From positions 248,001 through 312,000 of the forward strand of contig NZ_MRTH01000005.1 of NCBI RefSeq assembly GCF_001956045.1: a DNA stretch of 64,000 nt, in the 5' to 3' direction. The DNA comes from Paenibacillus sp. FSL H7-0331 (GTDB lineage: Bacteria; Bacillota; Bacilli; Paenibacillales; NBRC-103111). Both the position numbers and the translations under genes were made by a program. The notes below the pieces were generated by a model that saw nothing but the letters and a program-made list of their open reading frames with translations, had not been told where the DNA came from and ran no database searches. This document shows positions 35,723-43,276 of the stretch, piece after piece; positions within the stretch are counted from its first letter, which is position 1; each line of letters begins with the position of its first letter.

Positions 35723-36289
35723 ATGAGTACAAACCTGGAAAGTAAGCTTCGCACAGGCTTGAAGCCGCAACAATTTATTGATGGTATGACGAAGAATCAA
35801 GAAAAATTTGTGGAGTGGTACGAAGCTTTTACATGGGAAAACGAGGACGATAAGGAATTTTTCGAATCCTTGAACAATCGTGATGACCTGCGCTGCCTCG
35901 CATTGATCGCTGATTGGTGCGGTGATGTGGTACGTAACGTGCCAGTCGTGTTCCGCGCATTGGAAATTTCCGGTGTACCGACTGAGGTGTTGATCAAGGA
36001 AGAGCATCCGGATGTGATGGCGCAGTTTTTGACAGGTGGCGGGGAAGCCGTTCCGATTATTATTTTCACCGATTTCAGCGGTCATGTACTTGGGCATTGG
36101 GGACCTCGTCCGGCGCATGTACAATCAGTTATGACGCAGTTCAAAAAGGAAAACCCGGATCGTAATGCTGCGGATTATAATGAGAAAATTCAGGTGGCGC
36201 GCCAGGAAATGGGTCGTCAGTACGGAGAAGGCACCGGTTATCAAACCGTTATCGTCAAAGAACTGCGCGACCTGCTTTCCTCGTTTTAA
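35723..36289 (+). CDS. Thioredoxin-like family protein with a single active-site cysteine
   Basis: 188 residues from the ATG at 35723 (behind AAGGAGG). Thioredoxin_9-like fold: ALIADWCGDVVRNVPVVFRALE holds the active-site position, but the second cysteine of the usual CxxC is Val, leaving CGDV. The cis-proline region reads GGGEAVPIIIFTD. Without the second cysteine it cannot cycle a dithiol in the normal way; a thiol-transfer, bacillithiol-linked or structural role is possible. The next gene begins 12 bases downstream, so the two form an operon. Confidence 0.85.
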   Translation: MSTNLESKLRTGLKPQQFIDGMTKNQEKFVEWYEAFTWENEDDKEFFESLNNRDDLRCLALIADWCGDVVRNVPVVFRALEISGVPTEVLIKEEHPDVMAQFLTGGGEAVPIIIFTDFSGHVLGHWGPRPAHVQSVMTQFKKENPDRNAADYNEKIQVARQEMGRQYGEGTGYQTVIVKELRDLLSSF

Positions 36290-36301
36290 GGCGGGCGTTA
36301 T

Positions 36302-36952
36302 ATGAGCATTGAAGGTTTGAAGATTGAGGCGTTCTCGCTCGGGCCAATTGGGACAAATGCCTACCTGCTTTCAAGATCCAATGAAGGCAAGGCGATAATT
36401 ATCGATCCCGGCATGAATCCGAAGCCGCTTCTGAAGCGGATTGGCGACTTGCAGATTGAAGCCATTTTACTTACGCATGCCCATTTTGACCATATCGGCG
36501 GTGTCGATGAGATTCGCAAGCTGAATGGCAGCCCCGTCTATCTGCATGATGCAGAGGCAGACTGGCTGACGAATCCGAAGCTGAATGGCTCTACGAAATA
36601 CCCCGAGCTTGGCGGACCGATCCAGACGGATCCAGCCGAATTTGCTTTGGATCAAGGACAGGTACTGAAACTGATCGGTCTGGAGATCAAGGTACTGCAT
36701 ACGCCTGGGCATTCTCCGGGCAGTGTCAGCTTTCTGATCGGCTCTGAATCCGAGGGCTGGTATTTGTTTGGTGGCGATGTGCTGTTCCGCTTGTCGGTTG
36801 GGCGTACCGATCTGCCTGGAGGCAGATCGGAGGAGCTGCTCGATTCGATACATGGCAAGCTGTTCAAGCTGCCGGATGAGACCGTGGTATATCCAGGTCA
36901 CGGTGTAAAGACAACTATTGGTTACGAGCGGGACAATAACCCGCACGTGTAG
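36302..36952 (+). CDS. MBL-fold hydrolase, glyoxalase II-like
   Basis: 216-residue metallo-beta-lactamase-fold hydrolase. Motifs in order: LLTHAHFDHIGG (metal site), LHTPGHSPGSVSF, GWYLFGGDVLFRLSVGRTDLPGG and YPGHG. Size and motifs match the YqgX/hydroxyacylglutathione-hydrolase-like group that cleaves thioester-type or related substrates with two metal ions. It is cotranscribed with the thioredoxin-like gene, which suggests a shared role in thiol or reactive-carbonyl handling (inferred). Confidence 0.9.
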   Translation: MSIEGLKIEAFSLGPIGTNAYLLSRSNEGKAIIIDPGMNPKPLLKRIGDLQIEAILLTHAHFDHIGGVDEIRKLNGSPVYLHDAEADWLTNPKLNGSTKYPELGGPIQTDPAEFALDQGQVLKLIGLEIKVLHTPGHSPGSVSFLIGSESEGWYLFGGDVLFRLSVGRTDLPGGRSEELLDSIHGKLFKLPDETVVYPGHGVKTTIGYERDNNPHV

Positions 36953-36968
36953 CACTAGTCGATGGTAT

Positions 36969-37016
36969 AAGCTCTTTCGTTATCGCTTGTATGAGCGGTA
37001 ATGAAGGAGCTTTTAT
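36969..37016 (+). terminator. Long-stem terminator after the MBL gene
   Basis: A 19-base-pair stem (36969-36987 with 36994-37012, some G-T pairs) and a six-base loop, ending in TTTT then ATAAA. Confidence 0.85.
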
Positions 37017-37062
37017 AAACCAAGACCTAGACTGAAAGCCGAACAAATGAGGGAAATATAAA

Positions 37063-37084
37063 GGGACTGCCGCTTGGCAGTCCC
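37063..37084 (-). terminator. Terminator of the minus-strand hypothetical gene
   Basis: GGGACTGCC and GGCAGTCCC pair perfectly around a four-base loop. On the minus strand it is followed by TTTATATTT and lies 31 bases after the stop codon at 37115. Confidence 0.8.
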
Positions 37085-37114
37085 CTGGTTTCATCAGCTA
37101 ACCCATCATTTTGG

Positions 37115-37495
37115 TTAAAGCTCAATTTCTGCAATTTTCATAATATCAGCCAAATCGTCATGAGTTGGCTCCAGCTTATCCGCAGCTTCATCGACTTTGG
37201 CTGTGGCTGTCTTCTTGAAGCTGTCCAACGCAGCCGGGTCTACACTTACAGCTGCCGATTCCTCAACCAGCCGTTTGAAATAAATTAATTCCAAGAAATA
37301 GTCCAAATCCACAACAATGCCGCGGGCCTGTTTATTGTCTGTATTTTGAATCGTATAGATGTCATTATTTTGCTTGTTTGCATAAGAATCCAATATCTCG
37401 GAAAGCTTCTCTGTCCGTGATACCTCGGAAACGTTAATCACGTTCTTCAGAATGGGATCCAGCAAATCCAGTGGAACACCAGTCGGTTTTTCCAT
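37115..37495 (-). CDS. Hypothetical protein, 126 residues
   Basis: Function unknown. A GAGGAGTG ten bases before the ATG and a perfect terminator after the stop show it is a real, separately transcribed gene. Acidic soluble protein, predicted mostly helical, with ARGIVVDLDYFLELIYFKRLVEE in the middle and a charged Ala/Lys/Asp-rich helical C-terminus. No signal peptide or membrane segment. Divergent neighbours give no hint. Confidence 0.75.
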   Translation of the reverse strand: MEKPTGVPLDLLDPILKNVINVSEVSRTEKLSEILDSYANKQNNDIYTIQNTDNKQARGIVVDLDYFLELIYFKRLVEESAAVSVDPAALDSFKKTATAKVDEAADKLEPTHDDLADIMKIAEIEL

Positions 37496-37649
37496 TACAC
37501 AACACTCCTCACCTTTACTTAAACGCTTACATAGCTCATAAGTTCTGTATGCGTCAATGTATCCTGAATACGGGATTCTTCTATTATGCCACTTCCGAAG
37601 CAGTCCTTCAAGCGTGCTATTCAGGTTATACGGGTGAGATTGTTGGAAA

Positions 37650-40445
37650 TTACTTATAGCGAACGAGAATATCTATCGGATATCTTCCCGCATTGCGTCC
37701 ATATAGACATAAGCCGCCGGAACCATCAGGCAGATCCGCTGGTACCTCCAGTTTAAGCGTGAACGAGCCCTTGGCGATAATCTCGGGTATGAGCCGACTC
37801 GGAATCTGGATGTGCTGCAGGTAGCCGTAGGAGCCAGCTTCATCGAGCTTGCGGTCATCAGTCTGATAATGCCACGATAGCACACCACGACTGTCAGCCG
37901 GATCATCGGGAAGCTGCAATTGCTCGATGTGGATGTTGTCGACGTAAACATTAACCGTGCTTGGTTGCTTGACGGCATCGGTCATATAATAGGAATTGGC
38001 GTTCATACCGGGATCCGCCTTCTTGCCGTGCATATATGAAATATCGATGGAAGGGTCATCGATCAGCTTTTGGTCCTTGTCTAACAGTTGCTTGGCACCG
38101 GCTTCAACATACAGATCAAGATCTCCAAATGGATGATCGGCCGTCAGGCTGGAAATATCGATTTCGTATTCAAAATATCCGCCGTTCGTGCCGCTGCCGT
38201 TCACTTTGTTATGCTGAAGTGCCTGCCAGGCATAATCCCACTGCTGCTTCGAGAAGCTTGCCGGCTCGACCTGAAGCCATTGACCTTCCAGCTCAAACAG
38301 TCCCTGAGCAGTCTGACTGCGAACATCGAAGGTAATAAAATTACGCGCAACCGAATGGCTTGAGGCACGTGCTGGATCCTTGAGCTCCACGACGAGTACA
38401 GCTATCGCATCGTTCTCCGGCATGTACAGCTCCAGCGGATTCAGCACTGTTGTGCCATATTTGCTCCAGCTAATGGCTTCAGTACCTTGGGCTGCTACCT
38501 TTTTTTCCCCGAGATGATCGTACCACAGCTTCCATGATAGCTGCATGTCTTGTCCCTGGTACGTATCAGCGAAGCTGGATACAGCCAGCGGAATACTAAC
38601 ATGCTGACCGCTAATAACGGTCGTGCACGGTGGTGCATCGATGACGATAAAGTCGGGCTGGTGGAGATCACGCAAGCTCATGCCTTCACAAAATCCGCCG
38701 TAACCGAAATCTTTATCAGTATCATCGATTCGGTAATAACCGTTGAATTCATTCGTTACATCCTTGAACTCGGTGAATATGAAGCCGCATATATTTTCGT
38801 GCCTACGGAATTCATTTAACATATATCGATAATGCCAACCGAGGTCGCTGTCGCCAGCGCTGCCTTCAATACCCCACACGGCTCCGCATTCACTGTTCAT
38901 GAGCGGCGCATCCGATTGCTGATGTCCGTCAATATAATTCCAGGTAGAGCCAGGATAAGTGCTGTGGGCGGCCTCTTCAACATGGTCACGCAGCAATTGG
39001 TAGCCATTAAGGTAGAAGTGCCAAGTATTCAAATCGCTTTTCACATGATCGTTACGGCATGGAGAGTTATCCTCGATCAATCGTGAGGGGTCGATAACTT
39101 TGGCCCACTCATACACCTGCTTGACCCATTCCTGTGTTTCAGGTAGATAGATGGAAGTGACTTTACCTGTGTCCTCTTTGGATTTGTGTAGCAATCCCCA
39201 GCTTTCATTAAAAACGACCCAGGAAATGATCGAAGGGTGGTTCCAGTCCCGTTGGATTGTTTCGAGCGCTTCCGGCAGATAAGCATTTTTGGCTTGTTCG
39301 TCGGGAGTTCCCCAGAAGCAAGGCATATCCTCCATAACAAGCATACCGAGTTTGTCCGCCCAGTACAGCTTGCGTGGCTCCTCAGGCTTAATATGAATAC
39401 GCACGAAATTCAAGCCGAGACGCTTCAAACGATAAATTTCATCACGCATCATATCATCGGTCGGATAGGTGAAGAAGCCCGTTGGATGGAACGATTGATC
39501 CAGAGTCCCGTTCAGAAATACCGGTTTGTCGTTAAGCGTGATCCAGCGAGACTTTAAGCCTTCAGGCAGCACAGTACCTATCGTACGAATACCGAAGTAG
39601 GTTTGCACACAGTCAGTTCCGCCAGTCTGATCAGTATCATTGGTCTCTAGTTTAATCGTACCTTCATACAAATGAGGCTCATTGGGACTCCAAAGTCGAG
39701 GCTGCTCCACTTGAAAAACGGTTTCAAAAGCTTGTTCCCCTGGCTGAAGCTGCAACCTCAACGAGTGGGACACTGTACCCCCGTCAAAGTCAAAGCTCAG
39801 TATGGCTTCTTGCGCAGCGGCAGCCTGAACAACACCCTTCACGGTAACCGTACCGTCCAGCTCAGTAAGGAATTGAACACGGTCTACATATTGCTCCGGT
39901 CTTGCTTCTATCCACACCGTCTGCCATAACCCGCGGATTTCTCCGTAGCCTTGTTTGCCTCTGGTTTGGTAAGCTTCGTCCTGGTCTTCAACGCGAATGA
40001 CGATCACATTTTCTTGATCCGACTTCCAGGCGCTGCTCACTTCCAGCTCGAAGGTCCCATAGCCCCCGCGATGGCTGCCTACCAGAGTCTGATTCACCCA
40101 TACCTGACATTCATAATCAACAGCACCGAACCGAAGAAACAAACGGGAGCCCTCGGCTTCAGGTGTCCAACGGACGGTACGCCGGTACCAAGCGACTCCT
40201 TGTACATTCTCGCCAATACCGGACAACGGGGAGGCCCAAGAAAAAGGCACTGTTATCGTTCTGTTCAAAGCTCCGGTAGACCCATCATGCCAACGTCCAA
40301 TTAGCCCCTGATTATCGTTGTCAAAACCGAAGTCCCATTCCCCATTCAAATTAAGCCAATCGGTTCGCTGCCAATCTGGTCTTGGATATTCGGGTCTGAT
40401 GAGTACCTCTTTTGTAAGTGTTGTCACATGTACACAACCTTTCAT
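37650..40445 (-). CDS. Glycoside hydrolase family 2 protein
   Basis: 931-residue intracellular GH2 enzyme (beta-galactosidase/beta-glucuronidase/beta-mannosidase clan). N-terminal jelly-roll sugar-binding domain (LNGEWDF, RFGAVDYECQVWVN), Ig-like domain, then the barrel from PVFLNGTLDQSFHP with acid/base Glu in WVVFNESWG and nucleophile Glu in PLMNSECGAVWG. Two or more C-terminal beta domains follow, making it longer than simple GH2 enzymes. An in-frame GTG at 40427 follows AAAGGT better than the ATG at 40445. Divergent from the ArsR-type regulator, which most likely controls it through the palindromes between them. Substrate not determined. Confidence 0.92.
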   Translation of the reverse strand: MKGCVHVTTLTKEVLIRPEYPRPDWQRTDWLNLNGEWDFGFDNDNQGLIGRWHDGSTGALNRTITVPFSWASPLSGIGENVQGVAWYRRTVRWTPEAEGSRLFLRFGAVDYECQVWVNQTLVGSHRGGYGTFELEVSSAWKSDQENVIVIRVEDQDEAYQTRGKQGYGEIRGLWQTVWIEARPEQYVDRVQFLTELDGTVTVKGVVQAAAAQEAILSFDFDGGTVSHSLRLQLQPGEQAFETVFQVEQPRLWSPNEPHLYEGTIKLETNDTDQTGGTDCVQTYFGIRTIGTVLPEGLKSRWITLNDKPVFLNGTLDQSFHPTGFFTYPTDDMMRDEIYRLKRLGLNFVRIHIKPEEPRKLYWADKLGMLVMEDMPCFWGTPDEQAKNAYLPEALETIQRDWNHPSIISWVVFNESWGLLHKSKEDTGKVTSIYLPETQEWVKQVYEWAKVIDPSRLIEDNSPCRNDHVKSDLNTWHFYLNGYQLLRDHVEEAAHSTYPGSTWNYIDGHQQSDAPLMNSECGAVWGIEGSAGDSDLGWHYRYMLNEFRRHENICGFIFTEFKDVTNEFNGYYRIDDTDKDFGYGGFCEGMSLRDLHQPDFIVIDAPPCTTVISGQHVSIPLAVSSFADTYQGQDMQLSWKLWYDHLGEKKVAAQGTEAISWSKYGTTVLNPLELYMPENDAIAVLVVELKDPARASSHSVARNFITFDVRSQTAQGLFELEGQWLQVEPASFSKQQWDYAWQALQHNKVNGSGTNGGYFEYEIDISSLTADHPFGDLDLYVEAGAKQLLDKDQKLIDDPSIDISYMHGKKADPGMNANSYYMTDAVKQPSTVNVYVDNIHIEQLQLPDDPADSRGVLSWHYQTDDRKLDEAGSYGYLQHIQIPSRLIPEIIAKGSFTLKLEVPADLPDGSGGLCLYGRNAGRYPIDILVRYK

Positions 40446-40471
40446 TGATTATTTGATATACAGAATATACA

Positions 40472-40522
40472 ATGTATATTATATAAACGCAATAAAAATA
40501 TTTAAATTACGCAATGTACATT
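40472..40522. promoter_or_regulatory. Two palindromic operator candidates between GH2 and ArsR-type genes
   Basis: AATGTATATT (40472-40481) and the perfect palindrome AATGTACATT (40513-40522) lie 41 bases apart, about four helical turns. Both are preceded by CA or AC and followed by AT, and a half-site ACAATGTTA occurs at 40531. This AT-rich gap is the only control region for both divergent genes and is the natural target of the ArsR-type regulator. Confidence 0.55.
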
Positions 40523-40560
40523 ATGAATTTACAATGTTAAGTGAAAGAGGATGGATGAAT

Positions 40561-41493
40561 ATGGCTGAAGAACAAATCGATACGATAAGACGTATACCTG
40601 CAAATCAAATACAGGAGGTAGCCAAGGCGCTGTCAGGGGATTTGCGACTGCGTATTTTGGAAGCGTTGGGCGAGCGGCCAAAAAGTATTTCGCAGCTGGT
40701 TGAGGAGTTGGGTGTCGCTCAACCCACCGTTTCCATTAATGTGCAAAATCTGGAGCAGGCTGGTCTCATTAGCTCGTCAACAAGTGGCGGCAGCCGTGAG
40801 AAGATATGCTCCCGTGTTCTGGATGCGCTCCTGTTCGAGCTGCCGCGGCGACCGGGCGAAGGCTTGCAGCAAATTGAAGAGATTTCGATGCCAATCGGTC
40901 TTTATACAGATTGTGCCATTCAGCCGCCCTGTGGGCTACATGGTATGGAAGGTGCCATCGGCTGTCCGGATGATCCGCGTGCATTCTATATGCCGGAGCG
41001 GACCAAGGCCAATTTGCTCTGGTTCAGTGAGGCGGGACATGTGGAATATGTATTTGCCAATCCGCTCCCTGGCGGTGTACCACTGCATAAGCTGCTGATC
41101 AGCGCTGAGCTCTGCTCGGAGGCAGCCGGCTACAATCAGGAATGGCCGTCGGATATTACGCTGAGCATCAACGGTAAGCAGATTGGCACATGGACCTGCG
41201 AGGGGGATTATGGCGACAGGAAGGGGAAGCTTTCACAGAACCTCCAGTTCGGCTGCACGCAGTATGGCATGCTGACCGAGTGGAGCGTTTCGGAGACGGA
41301 GAGCTGTATTAACGGAATCAAGTGCTCGGACATGACGCTTGCCGAGCTTGATCTTCATTACAACCGGCCGATCAAGGTAAGGCTGGAGGTTCGTGCGGAC
41401 GCTGAAAATTGCCGCGGATTGAACCTGTTTGGAGCCGGTTTCGGCGATCATCCTCAGGAGTTGAAGCTGCGGTTTGTCCGAGGTGAATGTTAA
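40561..41493 (+). CDS. ArsR-type winged-helix regulator with large C-terminal domain
   Basis: 310 residues if read from ATG 40561 (ten bases after AGAGG; ATG 40555 is an alternative). The N-terminal ~90 residues are an ArsR/SmtB-type winged helix (VAKALSGDLRLRILEAL, SISQLVEELGVAQPTVSINVQNLEQAGLI). The remaining ~210 residues are unlike metal-sensing ArsR proteins: they read as a beta-rich domain (HVEYVFANPLPGG, WPSDITLSINGKQIGTW, GLNLFGAGFGDHPQELKLRF) of the kind found in carbohydrate-binding jelly rolls, plus a cysteine-bearing segment (TDCAIQPPCGLHGMEGAIGCPDD). It is divergent from the GH2 gene, so a sugar ligand is likely (inferred). Confidence 0.85.
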   Translation: MAEEQIDTIRRIPANQIQEVAKALSGDLRLRILEALGERPKSISQLVEELGVAQPTVSINVQNLEQAGLISSSTSGGSREKICSRVLDALLFELPRRPGEGLQQIEEISMPIGLYTDCAIQPPCGLHGMEGAIGCPDDPRAFYMPERTKANLLWFSEAGHVEYVFANPLPGGVPLHKLLISAELCSEAAGYNQEWPSDITLSINGKQIGTWTCEGDYGDRKGKLSQNLQFGCTQYGMLTEWSVSETESCINGIKCSDMTLAELDLHYNRPIKVRLEVRADAENCRGLNLFGAGFGDHPQELKLRFVRGEC

Positions 41494-41498
41494 CACGT

Positions 41499-41537
41499 AT
41501 AGACAGTTGTCCGATTAAGGGCAGCCGTCTATTTTTA
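41499..41537 (+). terminator. Terminator of the ArsR-type regulator gene
   Basis: ATAGAC (41499-41504) pairs with GTCTAT (41527-41532), with further pairs inside, followed by TTTTA. It begins just after the stop codon. Confidence 0.7.
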
Positions 41538-41636
41538 TTCATATAGGTGAATACCGTGTTTCCCATAGGTAAATCTCCATAGACTGATGGTGTGTTCACT
41601 AGTAACGCGCCCTACACATTATGGAGGTGTCCCCGA

Positions 41637-41915
41637 ATGGAAAGATATCCAATGTCAATGTCCAACGCACAAATGCCCAACATGCAAATGCCTTATGTAT
41701 CACCTGCATCCATGAATCCGATGCCGTCCATGCCTGCCAATCAAGCAGCTCCGGTCACGGTGCATGCCAGCTTTGAAGAAATTAACATCTATGAACCCAA
41801 AAAGCATCATCATCATCATCATGCCCATTGCAAGCCAGCTGGAGGAATGTCCTTCGGTGCTATTCTGGTTCTGTATATCCTGCTCGTTATTATTCTTCGT
41901 GGCTTTCGCAGATAA
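41637..41915 (+). CDS. Small His-rich membrane protein, YjcZ-like tail
   Basis: 92 residues from the ATG at 41637 (behind ATGGAGGTG). A Met/Pro/Asn-rich N-terminus (MSMSNAQMPNMQMPY), a run of six histidines plus one more in KKHHHHHHAHCK, and a single C-terminal membrane segment FGAILVLYILLVIILR, which resembles the hydrophobic tail of YjcZ-type sporulation proteins. No function is known to me. The His run with nearby Cys could bind nickel, zinc or copper; this is inference. It stands alone. Confidence 0.7.
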   Translation: MERYPMSMSNAQMPNMQMPYVSPASMNPMPSMPANQAAPVTVHASFEEINIYEPKKHHHHHHAHCKPAGGMSFGAILVLYILLVIILRGFRR

Positions 41916-42271
41916 AGCAGGTAGTGGCCATTTTGAATTTTTGAGGCAGCAATCCAGAGCTGACTCGGCTGCCATTAGCTGACGTGCTGATGGCAATGGC
42001 CCTATTAGAAAGGCCCCTTATTCAACAAACGCTTTATACAAAGGGGCCTTTCGATGGAGTTTAGGCAGCAGTTTACATCGTTATCCCACATACATAATGC
42101 AGGAAATCACCCTGACCGCAGCTTTGTGCACTTCCTGTCGAGTGACAAGCGAACCTGCAGAGCTAACCGGTTATGGCGATGTCTCTGCCTTGCAATCAAC
42201 GTGCGACAGCTCCTATAATATTGTATACAAATTGCTGCCCGTGTTACGAACTGACAGGAGGAGAAGATAAG
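41916..42271. other. Intergenic region with hairpin
   Basis: No gene. AAAGGCCCCTT (42009-42019) pairs perfectly with AAGGGGCCTTT (42041-42051); the T-run is short, so it is a probable terminator of the small His-rich gene that may work in both directions. The second half carries the promoter of the nitroreductase gene. Confidence 0.6.
42190..42219 (+). promoter_or_regulatory. Vegetative promoter of the nitroreductase gene
   Basis: -35 TTGCAA (42190-42195) and a perfect -10 TATAAT (42214-42219) with 18-base spacing, about 50 bases before the start codon. Confidence 0.7.
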
Positions 42272-43015
42272 ATGAATGAAACCATCAAGCTTTTGACAAG
42301 CCATCAATCCATTCGCAAATTTACGAATCAACCAGTTACGCAGGAGCAACTGGAGACAATCATTACCGCTGCGCAATGGGCTTCAAGCTCTAGCCATGTA
42401 CAAGCCTACAGTATCATTCATGTGACAGATGAAGCGATGCGCGGGCAGATCTCTGAGTGGACAGGCAATCAGCTGCATGTGCTGAACAGTCCGGTTTTCC
42501 TCGTATGGTGCGCTGACCTGTACCGCTTGCGTACAGCCTATGAGATTCATGAGAAAGCGGATAAGGCTTACTTGGGTACTGCAGAAAATTGGATTGTCGC
42601 GACTGTCGATGTTGCCTTGGCAGCCCAAAATGCCGCTATTGCAGCCGAATCCCTAGGTCTGGGCATCGTGTATATAGGAGGCATTCGTAATCATATTGAA
42701 GACGTCTCCAAGCTTCTCCGACTTCCCAGATATACAAGTCCGATTTTTGGCATGTGCATAGGCTACCCGGATCAAGACCCAGGTCAAAAGCCGCGTCTAC
42801 CGCTGCAAGCCATCCTCCATCACAATACGTATCAGACAGACGACATGTTGGAGCAGATACTGAAATACGATCAAACGATGAAGGATTATATCAGCAAACG
42901 AACCGATGGTAAGCGAAGCGGTACCTGGTCCGAGGATATGAAAAATAAGCTGAAGACGCCGACGCGAATGCAGATTAAAGCTTATTTGGAAGCACAGGGA
43001 TTGGATGTGCAATAA
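42272..43015 (+). CDS. NADPH-dependent flavin oxidoreductase (NfrA/nitroreductase family)
   Basis: FMN-dependent nitro/flavin reductase of the NfsA/NfrA group, 247 residues from the ATG at 42272 (behind CAGGAGGAG). Signatures: HQSIRKFTNQPVTQEQLETII at the start, AAQWASSSSHVQAYSII for FMN contacts, AAQNAAIAAESLGLGIVYIGGIRN and the C-terminal LLRLPRYTSPIFGMCIGYP with MKDYISKRTDGKRSGTW. Likely role is NAD(P)H-driven reduction of nitro compounds, quinones or FMN in stress defence. Single gene with its own promoter and terminator. Confidence 0.92.
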   Translation: MNETIKLLTSHQSIRKFTNQPVTQEQLETIITAAQWASSSSHVQAYSIIHVTDEAMRGQISEWTGNQLHVLNSPVFLVWCADLYRLRTAYEIHEKADKAYLGTAENWIVATVDVALAAQNAAIAAESLGLGIVYIGGIRNHIEDVSKLLRLPRYTSPIFGMCIGYPDQDPGQKPRLPLQAILHHNTYQTDDMLEQILKYDQTMKDYISKRTDGKRSGTWSEDMKNKLKTPTRMQIKAYLEAQGLDVQ

Positions 43016-43037
43016 AAGTATAAAGTACGAATAAGAG

Positions 43038-43069
43038 AACGGTGGGGTGAATGAGCTCCACCGTTTTTC
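43038..43069 (+). terminator. Terminator of the nitroreductase gene
   Basis: AACGGTGG (43038-43045) pairs with CCACCGTT (43058-43065), followed by TTTC. Confidence 0.85.
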
Positions 43070-43276
43070 TGCGTTCATACCCAATATAAGCTGATACTCA
43101 AATATTCAGTACCGACGGAGAAATTCATGTCGATTTTTAAAGTAAATGAGATATAAAAGGTTCGCAAGACCTAATACTGGTTAAAGGAAATAGACGGAAG
43201 TATGACTATAGCTTCCCGGTTTTTGTTAAGTGATGGTTTTCTTTAAAAAAAAGCAAGCAACAGAAGGAGCAGAAAC

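Noticed and set aside
43141..43226. Cyclic di-GMP riboswitch upstream of the SLH gene
   Set aside because: The GCAA and hairpins superficially resemble GEMM elements, but the conserved GGYAGGYAGCGGGGTTRCC-like end and the tetraloop receptor arrangement are missing.
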